The notes: generated by a model from the sequence alone, not told the origin. A DNA stretch of 64,000 nucleotides from Levilactobacillus brevis (GCA_021383565.1 CP079699.1:1550001-1614000), one strand, 5' to 3'; positions 6,959 to 15,147 are shown, counted from the first letter of the stretch. A program made the numbers and translations.

Positions 6959-7564
6959 TTAGTCAAACTTTTCTGGCCACTGGGCTTTAGCCGCCGTATT
7001 TCCAGTGGGACCGTTATCAATTTCCTTGATCACGTGGGCCGGATTGCCAACTAAAACCACGTTATCGCCAAAGGATTTGGTCACGACAGCACCGGCGCCG
7101 ACCACGACATTATTGCCTAACGTCACGCCCGGTAAAACGGTCACGTTGCCACCAAACCACGCGTTATCACCGATGGTAATGGGCGCCCCCATCTCGACAT
7201 CGTGGACCCGCGCCATGGCGTTCAGGGGATGAACCGGCGTGTACAGACCCACGTTAGGCCCGAAGTAGCAGTGTTCGCCAATCGTAATCGGGCAAGTATC
7301 CAGCAAGGTCATGTTGTAGTTGCCGTAGAAATGGTCGCCGATGTGGATATTCCAACCGTAATCGTATTCCAACCCGGCTTCAACGAAGAAATCATCCCCA
7401 CTATCCGCCATCAACTTGCGGTAACCCGCGTTCCGTTGATCATTGTCGTCTAACTGGTTGACCGCGCGTAGTTGCTTTCTAACGGCCACCCGGCGTGCAA
7501 TCAGTTCTGGATCGAATTGTTCGTAGGGTTGACCCGCCGTCATTTTTTCCCGTTCAGTTGCCAT
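6959..7564 (-). CDS. Maltose/galactoside O-acetyltransferase family (LacA/Maa)
   Basis: A 201-aa left-handed beta-helix acetyltransferase that moves acetyl from acetyl-CoA to a sugar hydroxyl. The N-terminal Maa cap begins ATEREKMTAGQPYEQFDPEL. Hexapeptide repeats follow, with YTPVHPLNA containing the catalytic His and GDNAWFGGNVTVLPGVTLGNNVVVGAGAVVTKSF forming the coils. ATG 7564 is preferred because it opens the conserved N-terminus, about 11 nt after GAGGAG; the frame continues 12 codons upstream. The gene is monocistronic, about 120 bp downstream of the VOC gene's stop side. The physiological acceptor sugar is unknown. Confidence 0.88.
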   Translation of the reverse strand: MATEREKMTAGQPYEQFDPELIARRVAVRKQLRAVNQLDDNDQRNAGYRKLMADSGDDFFVEAGLEYDYGWNIHIGDHFYGNYNMTLLDTCPITIGEHCYFGPNVGLYTPVHPLNAMARVHDVEMGAPITIGDNAWFGGNVTVLPGVTLGNNVVVGAGAVVTKSFGDNVVLVGNPAHVIKEIDNGPTGNTAAKAQWPEKFD

Positions 7565-7700
7565 TGCATCAATCACTCCTCTTGAGTTCCATGATACCAC
7601 TTATTCAGAGCGGCCCTAACCATCGACGGGACTAAAAAGGCATCTCGGAGTCTACCGAAACGCCCGCATTACTGATTAAATTAACCGGTCAGCCACAGCG

Positions 7701-8165
7701 TTAAGCATTTTCCGCTGCCGACTCACCCGATACCCGTTGTTCCCGCAGAATCCAAGTGATCCCGTAAGCATCGACGATCTGGCCCATCTTACCACCAGCG
7801 CTCTGTTCACCAAACGGACTGATGACCTTAACGTCGGACTTGAGGAGCCGTTGATACAGCCCCGTTAATTCCTTAACACTAGCGGAATCATCTTCGTCCA
7901 CCGCAATCATCAGTGAAATTAGCGTGGAAGACGTGGGTTGTCCCATCAAGGCGTCAGCACATTGGACATCCAAGCCCATGATTTTGAAGCCGCCTTGCAT
8001 CGTCATTTCCTCTAAATTAACGGTGGGTGCTAACCCAAACTGTTCGACTTCCTCGGCTGTCGGGCTGACCCGGTAGGCGTTGGTTGCCCCAAAGACGCTC
8101 TGATAATAAGCGATCGCTTCTTTGGCGTTTTCAAATTCCAAATATGGAATTAACTTTGCTTGCAT
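7701..8165 (-). CDS. VOC-superfamily protein (PhnB/glyoxalase-like)
   Basis: A 154-aa protein of the vicinal-oxygen-chelate fold, PhnB-like subgroup. It has the start MQAKLIPYLEFENAKEAIAYYQSVFGA, a central EEMTMQGGFKIMGLDV strand and the C-terminal SPFGEQSAGGKMGQIVDAYGITWIL block. Such proteins are often annotated as glyoxalase/bleomycin-resistance relatives without a known substrate. The frame is open to GTG 8216, but ATG 8165 begins the fold; its ribosome-binding site (GAATGGGG) is weak. Function is unassigned. Confidence 0.8.
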   Translation of the reverse strand: MQAKLIPYLEFENAKEAIAYYQSVFGATNAYRVSPTAEEVEQFGLAPTVNLEEMTMQGGFKIMGLDVQCADALMGQPTSSTLISLMIAVDEDDSASVKELTGLYQRLLKSDVKVISPFGEQSAGGKMGQIVDAYGITWILREQRVSGESAAENA

Positions 8166-8282
8166 CGTCGGTACCCCATTCACTACTTGATTTTTTGGAA
8201 CATTTTGCCTGGTCACTGGTGGACCGGTACTAGTCCCCCCAATGAGATTATCCGCATGTGATCTCTAGCTGTTATTATACCC

Positions 8283-9179
8283 TTAATGACCACGAAACGG
8301 TAGGTCTCGCAGCCCCTTGGCAATATCCGCGACCGATTGTTCCGGCGTGGTATGCGTTAACGACGCCTGCGAGGCCGCGGATTGCGGTGCATTTACTGAT
8401 GAAACCGTCTCGGATTTTTTCGCGACTGACGGCGTGTTTTTCGGCCGGCTTACCCCTGCTTGATGGCGCTCCCGGCCCATCTGATCCATGGTCTCGTTGA
8501 GTAAATGATCAACGAACACATTGCCTTGATTGGTCGCGTGCCCCTTGGTCCAGTGGTACTGCAAGTGGCTAAATTGAGGCAACAACCGGTCCACGTCCTG
8601 CCACAGCTCGGCGTTGGCCAGTGGTCCGGCACTACGCTTCCAGCCACGACGTTTCCAGCCAGCCAGCCACCCCTGCGTCACGGCATTTAAGACGTACCGC
8701 GAATCCAGGACAAAGACAATGCTTTCATGTGCCTGCTGAAGTTCCACTAATTTTTGTAAGGCATTGCGAAAGGCCATGATTTCCATGCGATTGTTGCTGG
8801 CCCCAAATTCACCATCCGACCCGGTCACCACATCATTGGGCAACTCGATCCGGTAGGCCCAGGCTGCCTTATCGCCGGTGCGCACGTGACCCCCGGCAAC
8901 GTTACCGGTATTCCGGGAACCACCATCCGTGTAGACGGTAATGGTAGCGGCCGTCAGCGGTTGCGTCGCTGTTGGTTTAGCCGTCGTCTTAGCCTTAGCT
9001 TTGGCCTGGTGCGTGGTCCCCGTATCCTGCATAAAGGCTTCGGCGGCGCTGGCCGTCGTGAAGCTCTTGTACTGCGCACCGGAGAAGCCACTCACCTGTG
9101 CCTGTGTCTCTGGCCACGTCTGGTAAATTCCCGGTTTACGGCCCCGACGAACCGCATAGTATTTCTGTGCCACATTCAT
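8283..9179 (-). CDS. rnhA: Ribonuclease HI with N-terminal hybrid-binding (viroplasmin-like) domain
   Basis: A 298-aa nuclease that degrades RNA in RNA-DNA hybrids. Residues about 5-48 (YYAVRRGRKPGIYQTW...YKSFTTASAAEAFM) form the caulimovirus-VI/HBD domain. An Ala/Lys/Thr linker follows at about 52-78. The RNase H domain has the full metal set D85 (YTDGGSRN), E133 (NNRMEIMA), D159 (FVLDSRYV) and D224 (FVDHLL), plus the GHATNQGN loop. A C-terminal low-complexity tail of about 60 residues is longer than in most homologues. The ATG follows a GAGG-type site. It is a single gene, divergent from the gene at 9449. Confidence 0.92.
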   Translation of the reverse strand: MNVAQKYYAVRRGRKPGIYQTWPETQAQVSGFSGAQYKSFTTASAAEAFMQDTGTTHQAKAKAKTTAKPTATQPLTAATITVYTDGGSRNTGNVAGGHVRTGDKAAWAYRIELPNDVVTGSDGEFGASNNRMEIMAFRNALQKLVELQQAHESIVFVLDSRYVLNAVTQGWLAGWKRRGWKRSAGPLANAELWQDVDRLLPQFSHLQYHWTKGHATNQGNVFVDHLLNETMDQMGRERHQAGVSRPKNTPSVAKKSETVSSVNAPQSAASQASLTHTTPEQSVADIAKGLRDLPFRGH

Positions 9180-9448
9180 TCCTCGCTTTCAACCTAATCT
9201 AAGCTAGTTTACCATAGATTTCATCATTCTAAATAAATTCGATATGACAATACTTATGAAGCCGATGCCATCCCCCACCGGGCCGTAAAAAGTTTTTTTA
9301 TACCACCCAGCACAATCTTTAAAAATCGCTAATTTTAAAGTGTAAATTGTTTCCATAACTTTTAGATTATGCTAACCTAGTAGGTGTGAGTAATGGCCGG
9401 AGACTGTCATTTTTTACTTAATTTTCCAAATTTCTAAGGGGGTTTTTG

Positions 9449-9931
9449 ATGAAAAATCCAATCCATGCGTCCATGATTACCGTCGAGCAAGCCCGCGCAA
9501 TGCTTAAAGACCAGCGAGAACAACGTGATGAACGTTTTCCAGAGCTGGCCGCCTCCGGCCAATATATCTTACCAGACTATCGGTTAACCCGTAAACGCGA
9601 GGCTTTTAAGATTCGACGACATACTTTTTTGAAGAAACATTTTCGTTCCTACGTGGCCTTTGATTCCGACAACGGTCAGACCTTGTGGATTCACAATTTC
9701 TCAAGTCTTTCCGAAGCTTGTTTCTGGTTGAACACCGGTCTGAAGCCCAACGACACGGACTCCGCCGGCTCCTATCAAAGCTGGAAGGAAGAACACGTGA
9801 CTGAGATTGAAGCGCTCAAGGATCAACTGCGCGCCCAACATCAAGAAAAGAAGAAGCCCGTTGCGACGCCGAAACCGGTGACCGTGACGACCGTTAAAAA
9901 GGCCAAGCGCGCTAAAGCCAAGAAAAAATAA
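9449..9931 (+). CDS. Hypothetical basic protein, 160 aa
   Basis: An unrecognised cytosolic protein. ATG 9449 lies 6 nt after AAGGGGG; the TTG three bases earlier would be too close to it. The first 120 residues are mixed charged (ITVEQARAMLKDQREQRDERF...) with aromatic-rich YVAFDSDNGQTLWIHNFSSLSEACFWLNTGL. The last ~35 residues are a Lys/Ala/Thr/Pro tail ending in KKAKRAKAKKK, which suggests nucleic-acid or acidic-surface binding. A strong terminator follows 11 nt after the stop. The gene stands alone. Confidence 0.75.
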   Translation: MKNPIHASMITVEQARAMLKDQREQRDERFPELAASGQYILPDYRLTRKREAFKIRRHTFLKKHFRSYVAFDSDNGQTLWIHNFSSLSEACFWLNTGLKPNDTDSAGSYQSWKEEHVTEIEALKDQLRAQHQEKKKPVATPKPVTVTTVKKAKRAKAKKK

Positions 9932-9942
9932 GTGCGTCTCTA

Positions 9943-9992
9943 CAGCCCCACAAGATTGGTCAGTTGACTCGTCTTGTGGGGCTGCTTTTTTC
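9943..9992 (+). terminator. Terminator of the 160-aa gene
   Basis: CAGCCCCACAAGA (9943-9955) pairs with TCTTGTGGGGCTG (9972-9984), a 13-bp perfect stem followed by TTTTTT. Confidence 0.92.
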
Positions 9993-9996
9993 AAGA

Positions 9997-10107
9997 GTGC
10001 GCCAAAAGGCGATTAGCCGGCGAGCATTAAGGCTGATAACCGAATAATCCCGGGTTTGGATTGTTTGGTTATCAGTTTTAAGCGGAGCCGGCTGCCTTTT
10101 AGCGCAC
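9997..10107. repeat. 111-nt near-palindromic hairpin element
   Basis: GTGCGCCAAAAGGC..GCCGGC at the left pairs with GCCGGC..GCCTTTTAGCGCAC at the right. A second stem, TTAAGGCTGATAACC with GGTTATCAGTTTTAA, and a small AATCC/GGATT tip continue the fold, so nearly all of 9997-10107 folds into one long hairpin. It contains no ORF with a ribosome-binding site. It sits between two convergent terminators. It could be a MITE-like remnant or a structured transcript; I found no second copy in the window. Confidence 0.6.
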
Positions 10108-10202
10108 GTTTCGACTATCTCAATGCCGAGACAACACGGATTTTCAGCTCAATGCAAGCTCATTTGACACAAACTACAAAGCACCCCGCCCCACCACACA
10201 AA

Positions 10203-10245
10203 AATCGGCAAGCCATCTCAAACGAGACGCCTGCCGATTATTTTT
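10203..10245 (-). terminator. Terminator of codA
   Basis: On the minus strand AATCGGCA(GGCGTCTC) pairs with (GAGATGGC)TTGCCGATT around GTTT, followed by TTTTTG. Confidence 0.85.
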
Positions 10246-10257
10246 AACTGTTTAAAA

Positions 10258-11493
10258 TTACAGGTCTAAATGTACCTGTTTCGGGTCGGTCTTAACGATC
10301 ACCTTACCGTGGTGAATCGAGTACAAGACTTCCGAGCGCTGATTCAATGCATTGTAGAAGTTATCGTTGTTCATGATGACCAGGTTGGCCGGCTTGCCTT
10401 CCGCGATACCATAGTGATCGCCGACGTGCATGGCCTTGGCCCCGTTGGTCGTGACAAACTTGTAGGACCCCATGATATCATCGTACCCCATCATCTGGGT
10501 GACGTGAATCCCCATGTGGAGAGCGTCCAGCATGTTACCGTCGCCCATCGGGTACCACGGATCTTTGATATCATCCTCACCAAAGGCCACATTAACCCCG
10601 GCGGCATTTAATTCCTTAACCCGGGTTAACCCCCGCCGCTTCGGATACGTGTCGAACCGACCGCCCAAGTGGGTGTTAATCAACGGGTTGGAGATCATGT
10701 TGATGTGGGACATCTGCAGGAGCCGCATGAGCTTATAGGCGTAGGCGTTGTTGTACGAGCCCATCGCCGTCGTATGGCTGGCCGTGACTTGATCGCCCAA
10801 GCCCGTTTCCAAGGCCAAGGTTGCCAACGTTTCCAGTCCGCGGGAAGCCGGGTCGTCAATTTCGTCACAGTGGGCGTCCACGAGTTTACCGTACTTCTGG
10901 GCTAGCTCTACCGCGAAATGCAGGGATTCCACGCTGTATTCCCGGGTGAATTCAAAGTGCGGGATGGCTCCGATGACGTCGACGCCCAACTTGGCAGCTT
11001 GTTCCATCAATTCCTTACCGTGAGGGAACGACAAAATCCCTTCTTGGGGGAAGGCCACCAGTTGTAATTCGATAAAGTCCTTCACCTCATCACGAACCTG
11101 AATCAAGGCTTTCAACGCCGTCAAACTAGGGTCCGTCACGTCCACGTGGGAACGGACGAACTGGACACCGTGACTGGCTTGGCGTTCCAGTGCCTGCCGG
11201 GAACGGGTCTTCACGTCTTCAATGCTCAACGTCTTCTTCCGTTCGGACCAGATCCGAATCCCGTCAAATAATGTCCCGGACTGGTTCCACTCCGGATCGC
11301 CGGCCGTCATCGTACTGTCCAAATGAACGTGTGGATCAACGAAAGGTGGCAGAATTAATTTTCCCTGCGCATCAATGACCTGTTCATGATCCTTTGCCGT
11401 TAAATGATCGGCAATGGCCGTGAACTTCCCGTCCTCAATTCGAATATCCTGTGGCTGCTGTGCGTTTTCAATAAGACCTTGTTGAATTAACAT
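10258..11493 (-). CDS. codA: Cytosine deaminase
   Basis: A 411-aa amidohydrolase converting cytosine to uracil plus ammonia in the cytosol. Metal-binding and catalytic motifs are in order: PHVHLD (residues 54-59), DAHCDEIDD, TASHTTAM and FGEDDIKDPWYPMGDGNMLDALHM, the last being diagnostic for CodA against other amidohydrolases. The beta-sandwich caps are N-terminal (residues 1-50) and C-terminal (ANLVIMNN). Length is close to E. coli CodA. No cytosine permease is adjacent; an NCS1-family permease lies 38 kb away at 48930. A predicted membrane protein gene lies upstream on the same strand (gap 35 bp). Confidence 0.93.
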   Translation of the reverse strand: MLIQQGLIENAQQPQDIRIEDGKFTAIADHLTAKDHEQVIDAQGKLILPPFVDPHVHLDSTMTAGDPEWNQSGTLFDGIRIWSERKKTLSIEDVKTRSRQALERQASHGVQFVRSHVDVTDPSLTALKALIQVRDEVKDFIELQLVAFPQEGILSFPHGKELMEQAAKLGVDVIGAIPHFEFTREYSVESLHFAVELAQKYGKLVDAHCDEIDDPASRGLETLATLALETGLGDQVTASHTTAMGSYNNAYAYKLMRLLQMSHINMISNPLINTHLGGRFDTYPKRRGLTRVKELNAAGVNVAFGEDDIKDPWYPMGDGNMLDALHMGIHVTQMMGYDDIMGSYKFVTTNGAKAMHVGDHYGIAEGKPANLVIMNNDNFYNALNQRSEVLYSIHHGKVIVKTDPKQVHLDL

Positions 11494-11528
11494 GCGCGTT
11501 AACCTACCTCCTACACTTTTCCATCAGA

Positions 11529-11825
11529 TTAATAAAAACCGGGAATGGTTAGACCCAATAAGAGTAGCGTGCTGTCGGCAACCAACCCCAAGACCACGGC
11601 AATCGCACTCACCGTAGCCGGAATCAAGCACCACCAGGGGCCACACTTACCAGCACGAACCAACCCTACTAAGCTTATCACAGTTAGCCCGACTCCGAAC
11701 AATAAAGTGACGGGTTCGTGGGGAAACCAGCGATAAACCGTTTGGACGGCGCCAATTATTGCATACCAACTAACCGCCAAACCAATTAGACTCCAGATCA
11801 GGACGCGCCTTGACTGTCGTTTCAT
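11529..11825 (-). CDS. Small integral membrane protein, 98 aa
   Basis: Unrecognised protein with three to four hydrophobic segments (about residues 8-28, 39-57, 64-84 and 86-96) separated by short basic or polar turns, including VRAGKCGPWWCL. ATG 11825 follows GGGGG with about 7-8 nt spacing; the frame stays open five codons upstream to a GTG without a good site. It lies 35 bp upstream of codA and may be cotranscribed with it, but no functional link is visible. Confidence 0.65.
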   Translation of the reverse strand: MKRQSRRVLIWSLIGLAVSWYAIIGAVQTVYRWFPHEPVTLLFGVGLTVISLVGLVRAGKCGPWWCLIPATVSAIAVVLGLVADSTLLLLGLTIPGFY

Positions 11826-12009
11826 CTCTATCGCCCCCACGCATTATCAGCTTCCTTGGCACTCCCCTTTAATTTACACGGTACCAGCGGAAATGACGAA
11901 CACTTGGCTTGGGTTGTATAACTAAATTTATAGAACGTCAGAGTCATCATTTCCCGACGTTTTATGCTATGCTGGAAGCTATAATCCTGACTTCGGAGGT
12001 CGATCAATC

Positions 12010-12828
12010 ATGGTAAATTCTTACCCACAAGCACTCACCATCGCTGGCTCGGATAGCGATGGAAGCGCCGGCATGCAAGCCGATCTGCACACTTTCTTCG
12101 CCCGTCACGTCTACGGCGCATCCGTCATGACCGCATGTGTCGCCGGAAATTCTTACGGAATTCACGCCAGCGTGCCCATGCCCACGGACTTTATCGACCA
12201 GGAATTCAAAGATCTCGCGGATGACTACCGGATTCGCGCCGCTAAGACGGGGATGTTAGCCGATTCCGAACTGATTCAAACGGTCGTCAAAAATTATCAA
12301 GCGGCCGATTTTGGCCCGCTGGTCGTCGATCCCGTGATTATGACCAAGCACGGCAACCAACTGTTGGAGGAAAGCGCCTTTAACACGCTACGGACGACCC
12401 TCATTCCGCTGGCCACCGTGCTGACGCCGAACTTCTTTGAGGTCGAAAAGATTGCCGAAATGACCATTACCAGCGATGCCGACATGGAAACGGCGGCTCA
12501 CCAGCTACAAGCCATGGGGGCCAAGAACATCATCGCCAAGGGCAGTCACGCCGACCCTCACCAGACGGTCGTCAAGGACTTCGTGTTGTTGGAATCCGGC
12601 GAGAGTTTTTGGTTGAGCGAACCCTACCACGAGACGGACCGGGTCAACGGCACGGGTGATTCGTTGTCGGCTTGTATTACCGCCGAGCTAGCGAAGGGCA
12701 CCCCGATGAAACGTGCCATCAAGATTGCCAAACAATTCGTCAACGCGGCGATTGGCTCCCCCATTGCGGTCGGTCACAAATTTGGTCCAGTCAATCACTG
12801 GGCGGCAATGGATCGCGATTTCAAATAG
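12010..12828 (+). CDS. ThiD/PdxK-type kinase (HMP-phosphate or pyridoxine kinase)
   Basis: A 272-aa ribokinase-fold enzyme phosphorylating a hydroxymethyl-pyrimidine or pyridoxal-type substrate. N-terminal AGSDSDGSAGMQADLHTF and C-terminal DRVNGTGDSLSACITAEL (anion hole, catalytic Asp) are intact; middle block VVDPVIMTKHGNQLL and VLTPNFFEVEKIAEM are family-typical. The pattern fits the single ThiD/PdxK-like enzymes that lactobacilli use for vitamin B6 salvage and sometimes thiamine; sequence alone does not decide between the substrates. Start ATG 12010 lies 10 nt after GGAGG. Terminator at 12847-12883. Confidence 0.85.
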   Translation: MVNSYPQALTIAGSDSDGSAGMQADLHTFFARHVYGASVMTACVAGNSYGIHASVPMPTDFIDQEFKDLADDYRIRAAKTGMLADSELIQTVVKNYQAADFGPLVVDPVIMTKHGNQLLEESAFNTLRTTLIPLATVLTPNFFEVEKIAEMTITSDADMETAAHQLQAMGAKNIIAKGSHADPHQTVVKDFVLLESGESFWLSEPYHETDRVNGTGDSLSACITAELAKGTPMKRAIKIAKQFVNAAIGSPIAVGHKFGPVNHWAAMDRDFK

Positions 12829-12846
12829 TCAAATAGATCCAAGTCG

Positions 12847-12883
12847 GAAATGGCGGGCTCCCCACGGAACCCGCCATTTTTAA
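12847..12883. terminator. Terminator between the ThiD-like gene and a convergent small gene
   Basis: AAATGGCGGG (12848-12857) pairs with CCCGCCATTT (12870-12879), followed by TTT on the plus strand; the minus direction is also flanked by A/T bases. Confidence 0.85.
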
Positions 12884-12897
12884 GCACCAAGTCATCG

Positions 12898-13077
12898 TCA
12901 CCAGCGATCAGGCCGCCACGTCCGGCCGTCGACCTCACCGCCAAGCTGTTCACTGCGGCGGTCCTGTTCGGCCACCACGCGTTTCAACGCCAGCCAGAAG
13001 GCTCGGTCCGTAAATTTTTCCTGTTGATTCGCCAACTGATCGATTTGTTGGCTTAACCATACCGATTGTTCAGTCAT
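12898..13077 (-). CDS. Small polar protein, 59 aa, coupled to the upstream flavoprotein gene
   Basis: ATG 13077 overlaps the stop of the upstream gene (shared ATGACTGA, 8-nt overlap). Its ribosome-binding site AAGGAG lies inside that gene, so translation is coupled. The 59 residues are charged with Gln-rich helix-like text (WLSQQIDQLANQQEKFTDRAFWLALKRVVAEQDRR) and no membrane segment. The C-terminal part of the flavoprotein is also of this type (QNREQIDQLQDTLAMIKEQ), so the two may interact. No family recognised. Confidence 0.65.
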   Translation of the reverse strand: MTEQSVWLSQQIDQLANQQEKFTDRAFWLALKRVVAEQDRRSEQLGGEVDGRTWRPDRW

Positions 13078-13762
13078 CGTCCTGCTCCTTAATCATGGCG
13101 AGGGTGTCCTGCAACTGGTCGATTTGCTCGCGATTCTGGTCAAACACACTGGCGATTAACCGTCCCGTAGCGCGCTGTTCCGCTGGCAAGCGGTCAATCA
13201 CCCCGTCCAGCCGCTGGGCAAACCAATCCTGGCGATTCGCCAAACTATCCGGTTGCGGCTGCGTCAGATATCGTTGGTAGTCCACGACCAGCTGTAACTT
13301 CTCCGACTCCTCGAGATAGCTGAATTGATAGATGGGGAAGATTGGCAACCAAATCATTTTCGCCCGGTGTGCCAAAGCCGCCAGTGGCGCCAAGGCGGCG
13401 TCGAGTGTCAGACCTTCCGCCCCGCCACGTTGAAAGGCAGGTTGGGGCATACCCGTGGTTACCACAATTCCCAACTCCTTGTCGGCCAACGGATAACGGT
13501 GATCCCCGTAAACAAAAGTCCGGGTCAGTACCGTGTCCTCCCAAGCCTTGAGACCGGCCGGTGCCGCATACCAGTACAACGGGAACTGGAGAATAATGCG
13601 GTCTGCACGACGCAACTGATCCTGCTCGCGTTCGACGTCTAGCGGGGTCTGTGCCTCGATATGCTCCCAGATGATATTCTCATCGGGTAAGCTTTCCTTC
13701 AAAAATTGCTGGCTGGTCGAATCCGCCAACTGGGGATGCGAGACCAAGACAAGCGTGGTCAT
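13070..13762 (-). CDS. NAD(P)H-dependent quinone reductase-like flavoprotein (KefF/MdaB type)
   Basis: A 230-aa protein. The first ~175 residues match the flavodoxin-like fold of KefF/MdaB/NQO proteins: TLVLVSHPQLADS at the FMN site, ADRIILQFPLYWYAAPAGLKAWEDTVLTRTFVYG, and ELGIVVTTGMPQ(xx)FQRGG. These enzymes are cytosolic two-electron quinone or general NAD(P)H reductases. Its last 45 residues form an extra charged helical tail. ATG 13762 is chosen because TTLVLVSHP starts the fold; its AAGGAG site is about 11 nt away. A small gene follows with an 8-nt overlap. Confidence 0.85.
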   Translation of the reverse strand: MTTLVLVSHPQLADSTSQQFLKESLPDENIIWEHIEAQTPLDVEREQDQLRRADRIILQFPLYWYAAPAGLKAWEDTVLTRTFVYGDHRYPLADKELGIVVTTGMPQPAFQRGGAEGLTLDAALAPLAALAHRAKMIWLPIFPIYQFSYLEESEKLQLVVDYQRYLTQPQPDSLANRQDWFAQRLDGVIDRLPAEQRATGRLIASVFDQNREQIDQLQDTLAMIKEQDDD

Positions 13763-13901
13763 CGGGCCATCAACTCCTTTGCGTTTTTTCACTAAACCTA
13801 CTGTAGCACATTTCCCCTGAAATCTTAGCCGTTTCCGCTCAGTAAACTTGGCCAAAAGAAAAGGCCCCTAGCGAAAACGCTAACGACCAAGTTGACTTAA
13901 A

Positions 13902-14054
13902 TTAACTTAAACGCCGATCCGAACCATCGTGGAACTTGTCTCCCCGGGTCGCCAGATGTTTGCTATTCTTCCGGAAAGCTTCCCGGTTGTTCAGATATAA
14001 CTGGCCAACACCGGCCAACAGAATAATGGCCAAAATAATCAGTAGTGCGTGCAT
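13902..14054 (-). CDS. Small single-span membrane protein, 50 aa
   Basis: ATG 14054 follows GGGGGGAATT (spacing about 6). The 50-residue product has one N-terminal membrane helix (residues 3-20, LLIILAIILLAGVGQLYL) and a basic C-terminal tail (NNREAFRKNSKHLATRGDKFHDGSDRRLS). The tail would be cytosolic by the positive-inside rule. No family recognised. It sits among three other tiny genes; nothing indicates that they are one operon with a shared function. Confidence 0.7.
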   Translation of the reverse strand: MHALLIILAIILLAGVGQLYLNNREAFRKNSKHLATRGDKFHDGSDRRLS

Positions 14055-14174
14055 AGCAATTCCCCCCGTCAACTTTTAGATTACAATTATATTATCTAAA
14101 TGTTACAGGAATATTGCAAGTATTGTGTCACGGAAATAAGAAATTCTTCACCTTTTACCGGCCAATTGTATGAA

Positions 14175-14480
14175 TTACTTCGTCGTTGACACGCTTGACG
14201 ACTGTTGGGATTCCCTTTTCTGCTGGGACTCTCGCTGGGAATGCCGTTTTTTCTGGGCCTTGCGTACCTGATTTGAGACCTGATCCGTGGGACTTACCGT
14301 CTTCTGTCGCGAAAGATTGGCCACCGGTGCCGCCAGCAAAAGAACAATTACAGCAGAGAGACAATAAATATAGTTCTGTCGCTTATTGCCCAGCCCCTGC
14401 GTAATTTGGAAAAAATAATAAATAATACAGATGGCGGAAAAGAACACCGCAATTTCTGCCACAACGTGCAAGACGATCAC
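14175..14480 (-). CDS. Small membrane protein with long basic/Ser-Gln tail, 101 aa
   Basis: GTG 14480 is preceded by GGAGG at an 8-nt distance; an in-frame TTG 15 nt upstream would overlap the site. Two hydrophobic helices (about residues 2-26 and 39-55) are separated by QGLGNKRQNY. The 45-residue C-terminal tail is basic and Ser/Gln/Lys-rich (KAQKKRHSQRESQQKRESQQSSS). No family recognised; membrane location is inferred from hydropathy read by eye. Confidence 0.65.
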   Translation of the reverse strand: MIVLHVVAEIAVFFSAICIIYYFFQITQGLGNKRQNYIYCLSAVIVLLLAAPVANLSRQKTVSPTDQVSNQVRKAQKKRHSQRESQQKRESQQSSSVSTTK

Positions 14481-14564
14481 CGTGGCCACCTCCAATCCCG
14501 TTTATCCCTACTCTACTGAACTGGCGCGGTCCCTGTCAACTTTCAACGCCCGGTTAATCCGCAA

Positions 14565-14593
14565 TTGACACGGCGCAGCGGCTTCTCTATAAT
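14565..14593 (+). promoter_or_regulatory. Perfect sigma-A promoter of tRNA-Arg
   Basis: TTGACA (14565-14570), a 17-bp spacer and TATAAT (14588-14593), both hexamers fully consensus. The tRNA begins 32 bp after the -10. Confidence 0.93.
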
Positions 14594-14624
14594 TAAGAAG
14601 TTGTGGGTTTGCTATTCACATTAG

Positions 14625-14698
14625 GTCGCAATAGCTCAGCTGGATAGAGCAACGGTCTTCTAAACCGTAGGTCGAGGGTTCGAATCTCTCTTGCGACA
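14625..14698 (+). tRNA. tRNA-Arg (anticodon UCU)
   Basis: The cloverleaf is complete. Acceptor GTCGCAA pairs with TTGCGAC; the D arm is GCTC/GAGC; anticodon stem ACGGT/ACCGT carries loop CTTCTAA (anticodon TCT); T arm GAGGG/CTCTC carries TTCGAAT. The discriminator is A98 of the window block (14698). CCA is not encoded and must be added by the CCA-adding enzyme. It reads AGA codons. A dedicated strong promoter precedes it and a terminator follows. Confidence 0.96.
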
Positions 14699-14715
14699 TC
14701 AAATTTAACGAAACG

Positions 14716-14749
14716 ATCGGTGAAGTCGAGAGGCTTTGCCGATTTTTTT
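14716..14749 (+). terminator. Terminator of tRNA-Arg
   Basis: ATCGGTGAAG pairs with CTTTGCCGAT (10 bp including G-U), loop TCGAGAGG, then TTTTTTT. Confidence 0.88.
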
Positions 14750-14763
14750 AGCTTTAATCCAAC

Positions 14764-14797
14764 CAAAAAGCAGGACCAGCACTCAGCCGATCCCGCC
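14764..14797 (-). terminator. Terminator of the cytochrome b5-like gene
   Basis: On the minus strand GCGGGATCGGC pairs with GCTGGTCCTGC (11 bp with four G-U pairs), loop TGAGT, then TTTTTGG. Confidence 0.8.
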
Positions 14798-14812
14798 CAG
14801 TTTTTAATGAAC

Positions 14813-15052
14813 CTAAGCTTCGTACTTGCCAACAATCGGTAGCTTGGCCAACACTTTGCGGCCGTGTGGGGATTTTTCGTCAATCACACTGGTCAGTTCT
14901 TGACCGGCCAAGTTGCCGTGGTGCTTGCCGCCAGCCCAAGCTTCTACACCAGACACGTCGTATACGACGCCATCAATGGCCACGTAGGCTGGCTGACCCT
15001 GTTGGCCGTCAAATTTGGCTAATTCATCCTTGGAAAATACTTTTTCACTCAC
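14813..15052 (-). CDS. Cytochrome b5-like heme/steroid-binding domain protein
   Basis: A 79-aa soluble protein consisting of one cytochrome b5-like domain: VFSKDELAKFDGQQGQPAYVAIDGVVYDVSGVEAW, then GGKHHGNLAGQELT and SPHGRKVLAKLPIVGKYEA. The usual HPGG heme loop is changed to KHHGN, with His available both there and in SPHGR. Heme binding is therefore possible but unproven; the family also includes steroid-binding and small Firmicutes proteins of unknown role. GTG 15052 is favoured, with GAGG and GGTGG upstream; GTG 15061 is an alternative. Confidence 0.8.
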   Translation of the reverse strand: MSEKVFSKDELAKFDGQQGQPAYVAIDGVVYDVSGVEAWAGGKHHGNLAGQELTSVIDEKSPHGRKVLAKLPIVGKYEA

Positions 15053-15147
15053 AACTACCACCGCCTCAATTTATTTAGTTTCATCATAAACTGACCGAAC
15101 CAACAACACAAGTAATTCATCTTTCAGGTGATAACTAAAAAGCATAA

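Noticed and set aside
10056-10247. Open frame of 63 codons on the plus strand after the 160-aa gene
   Set aside because: No ribosome-binding site, and most of it lies inside the long hairpin and the codA terminator.
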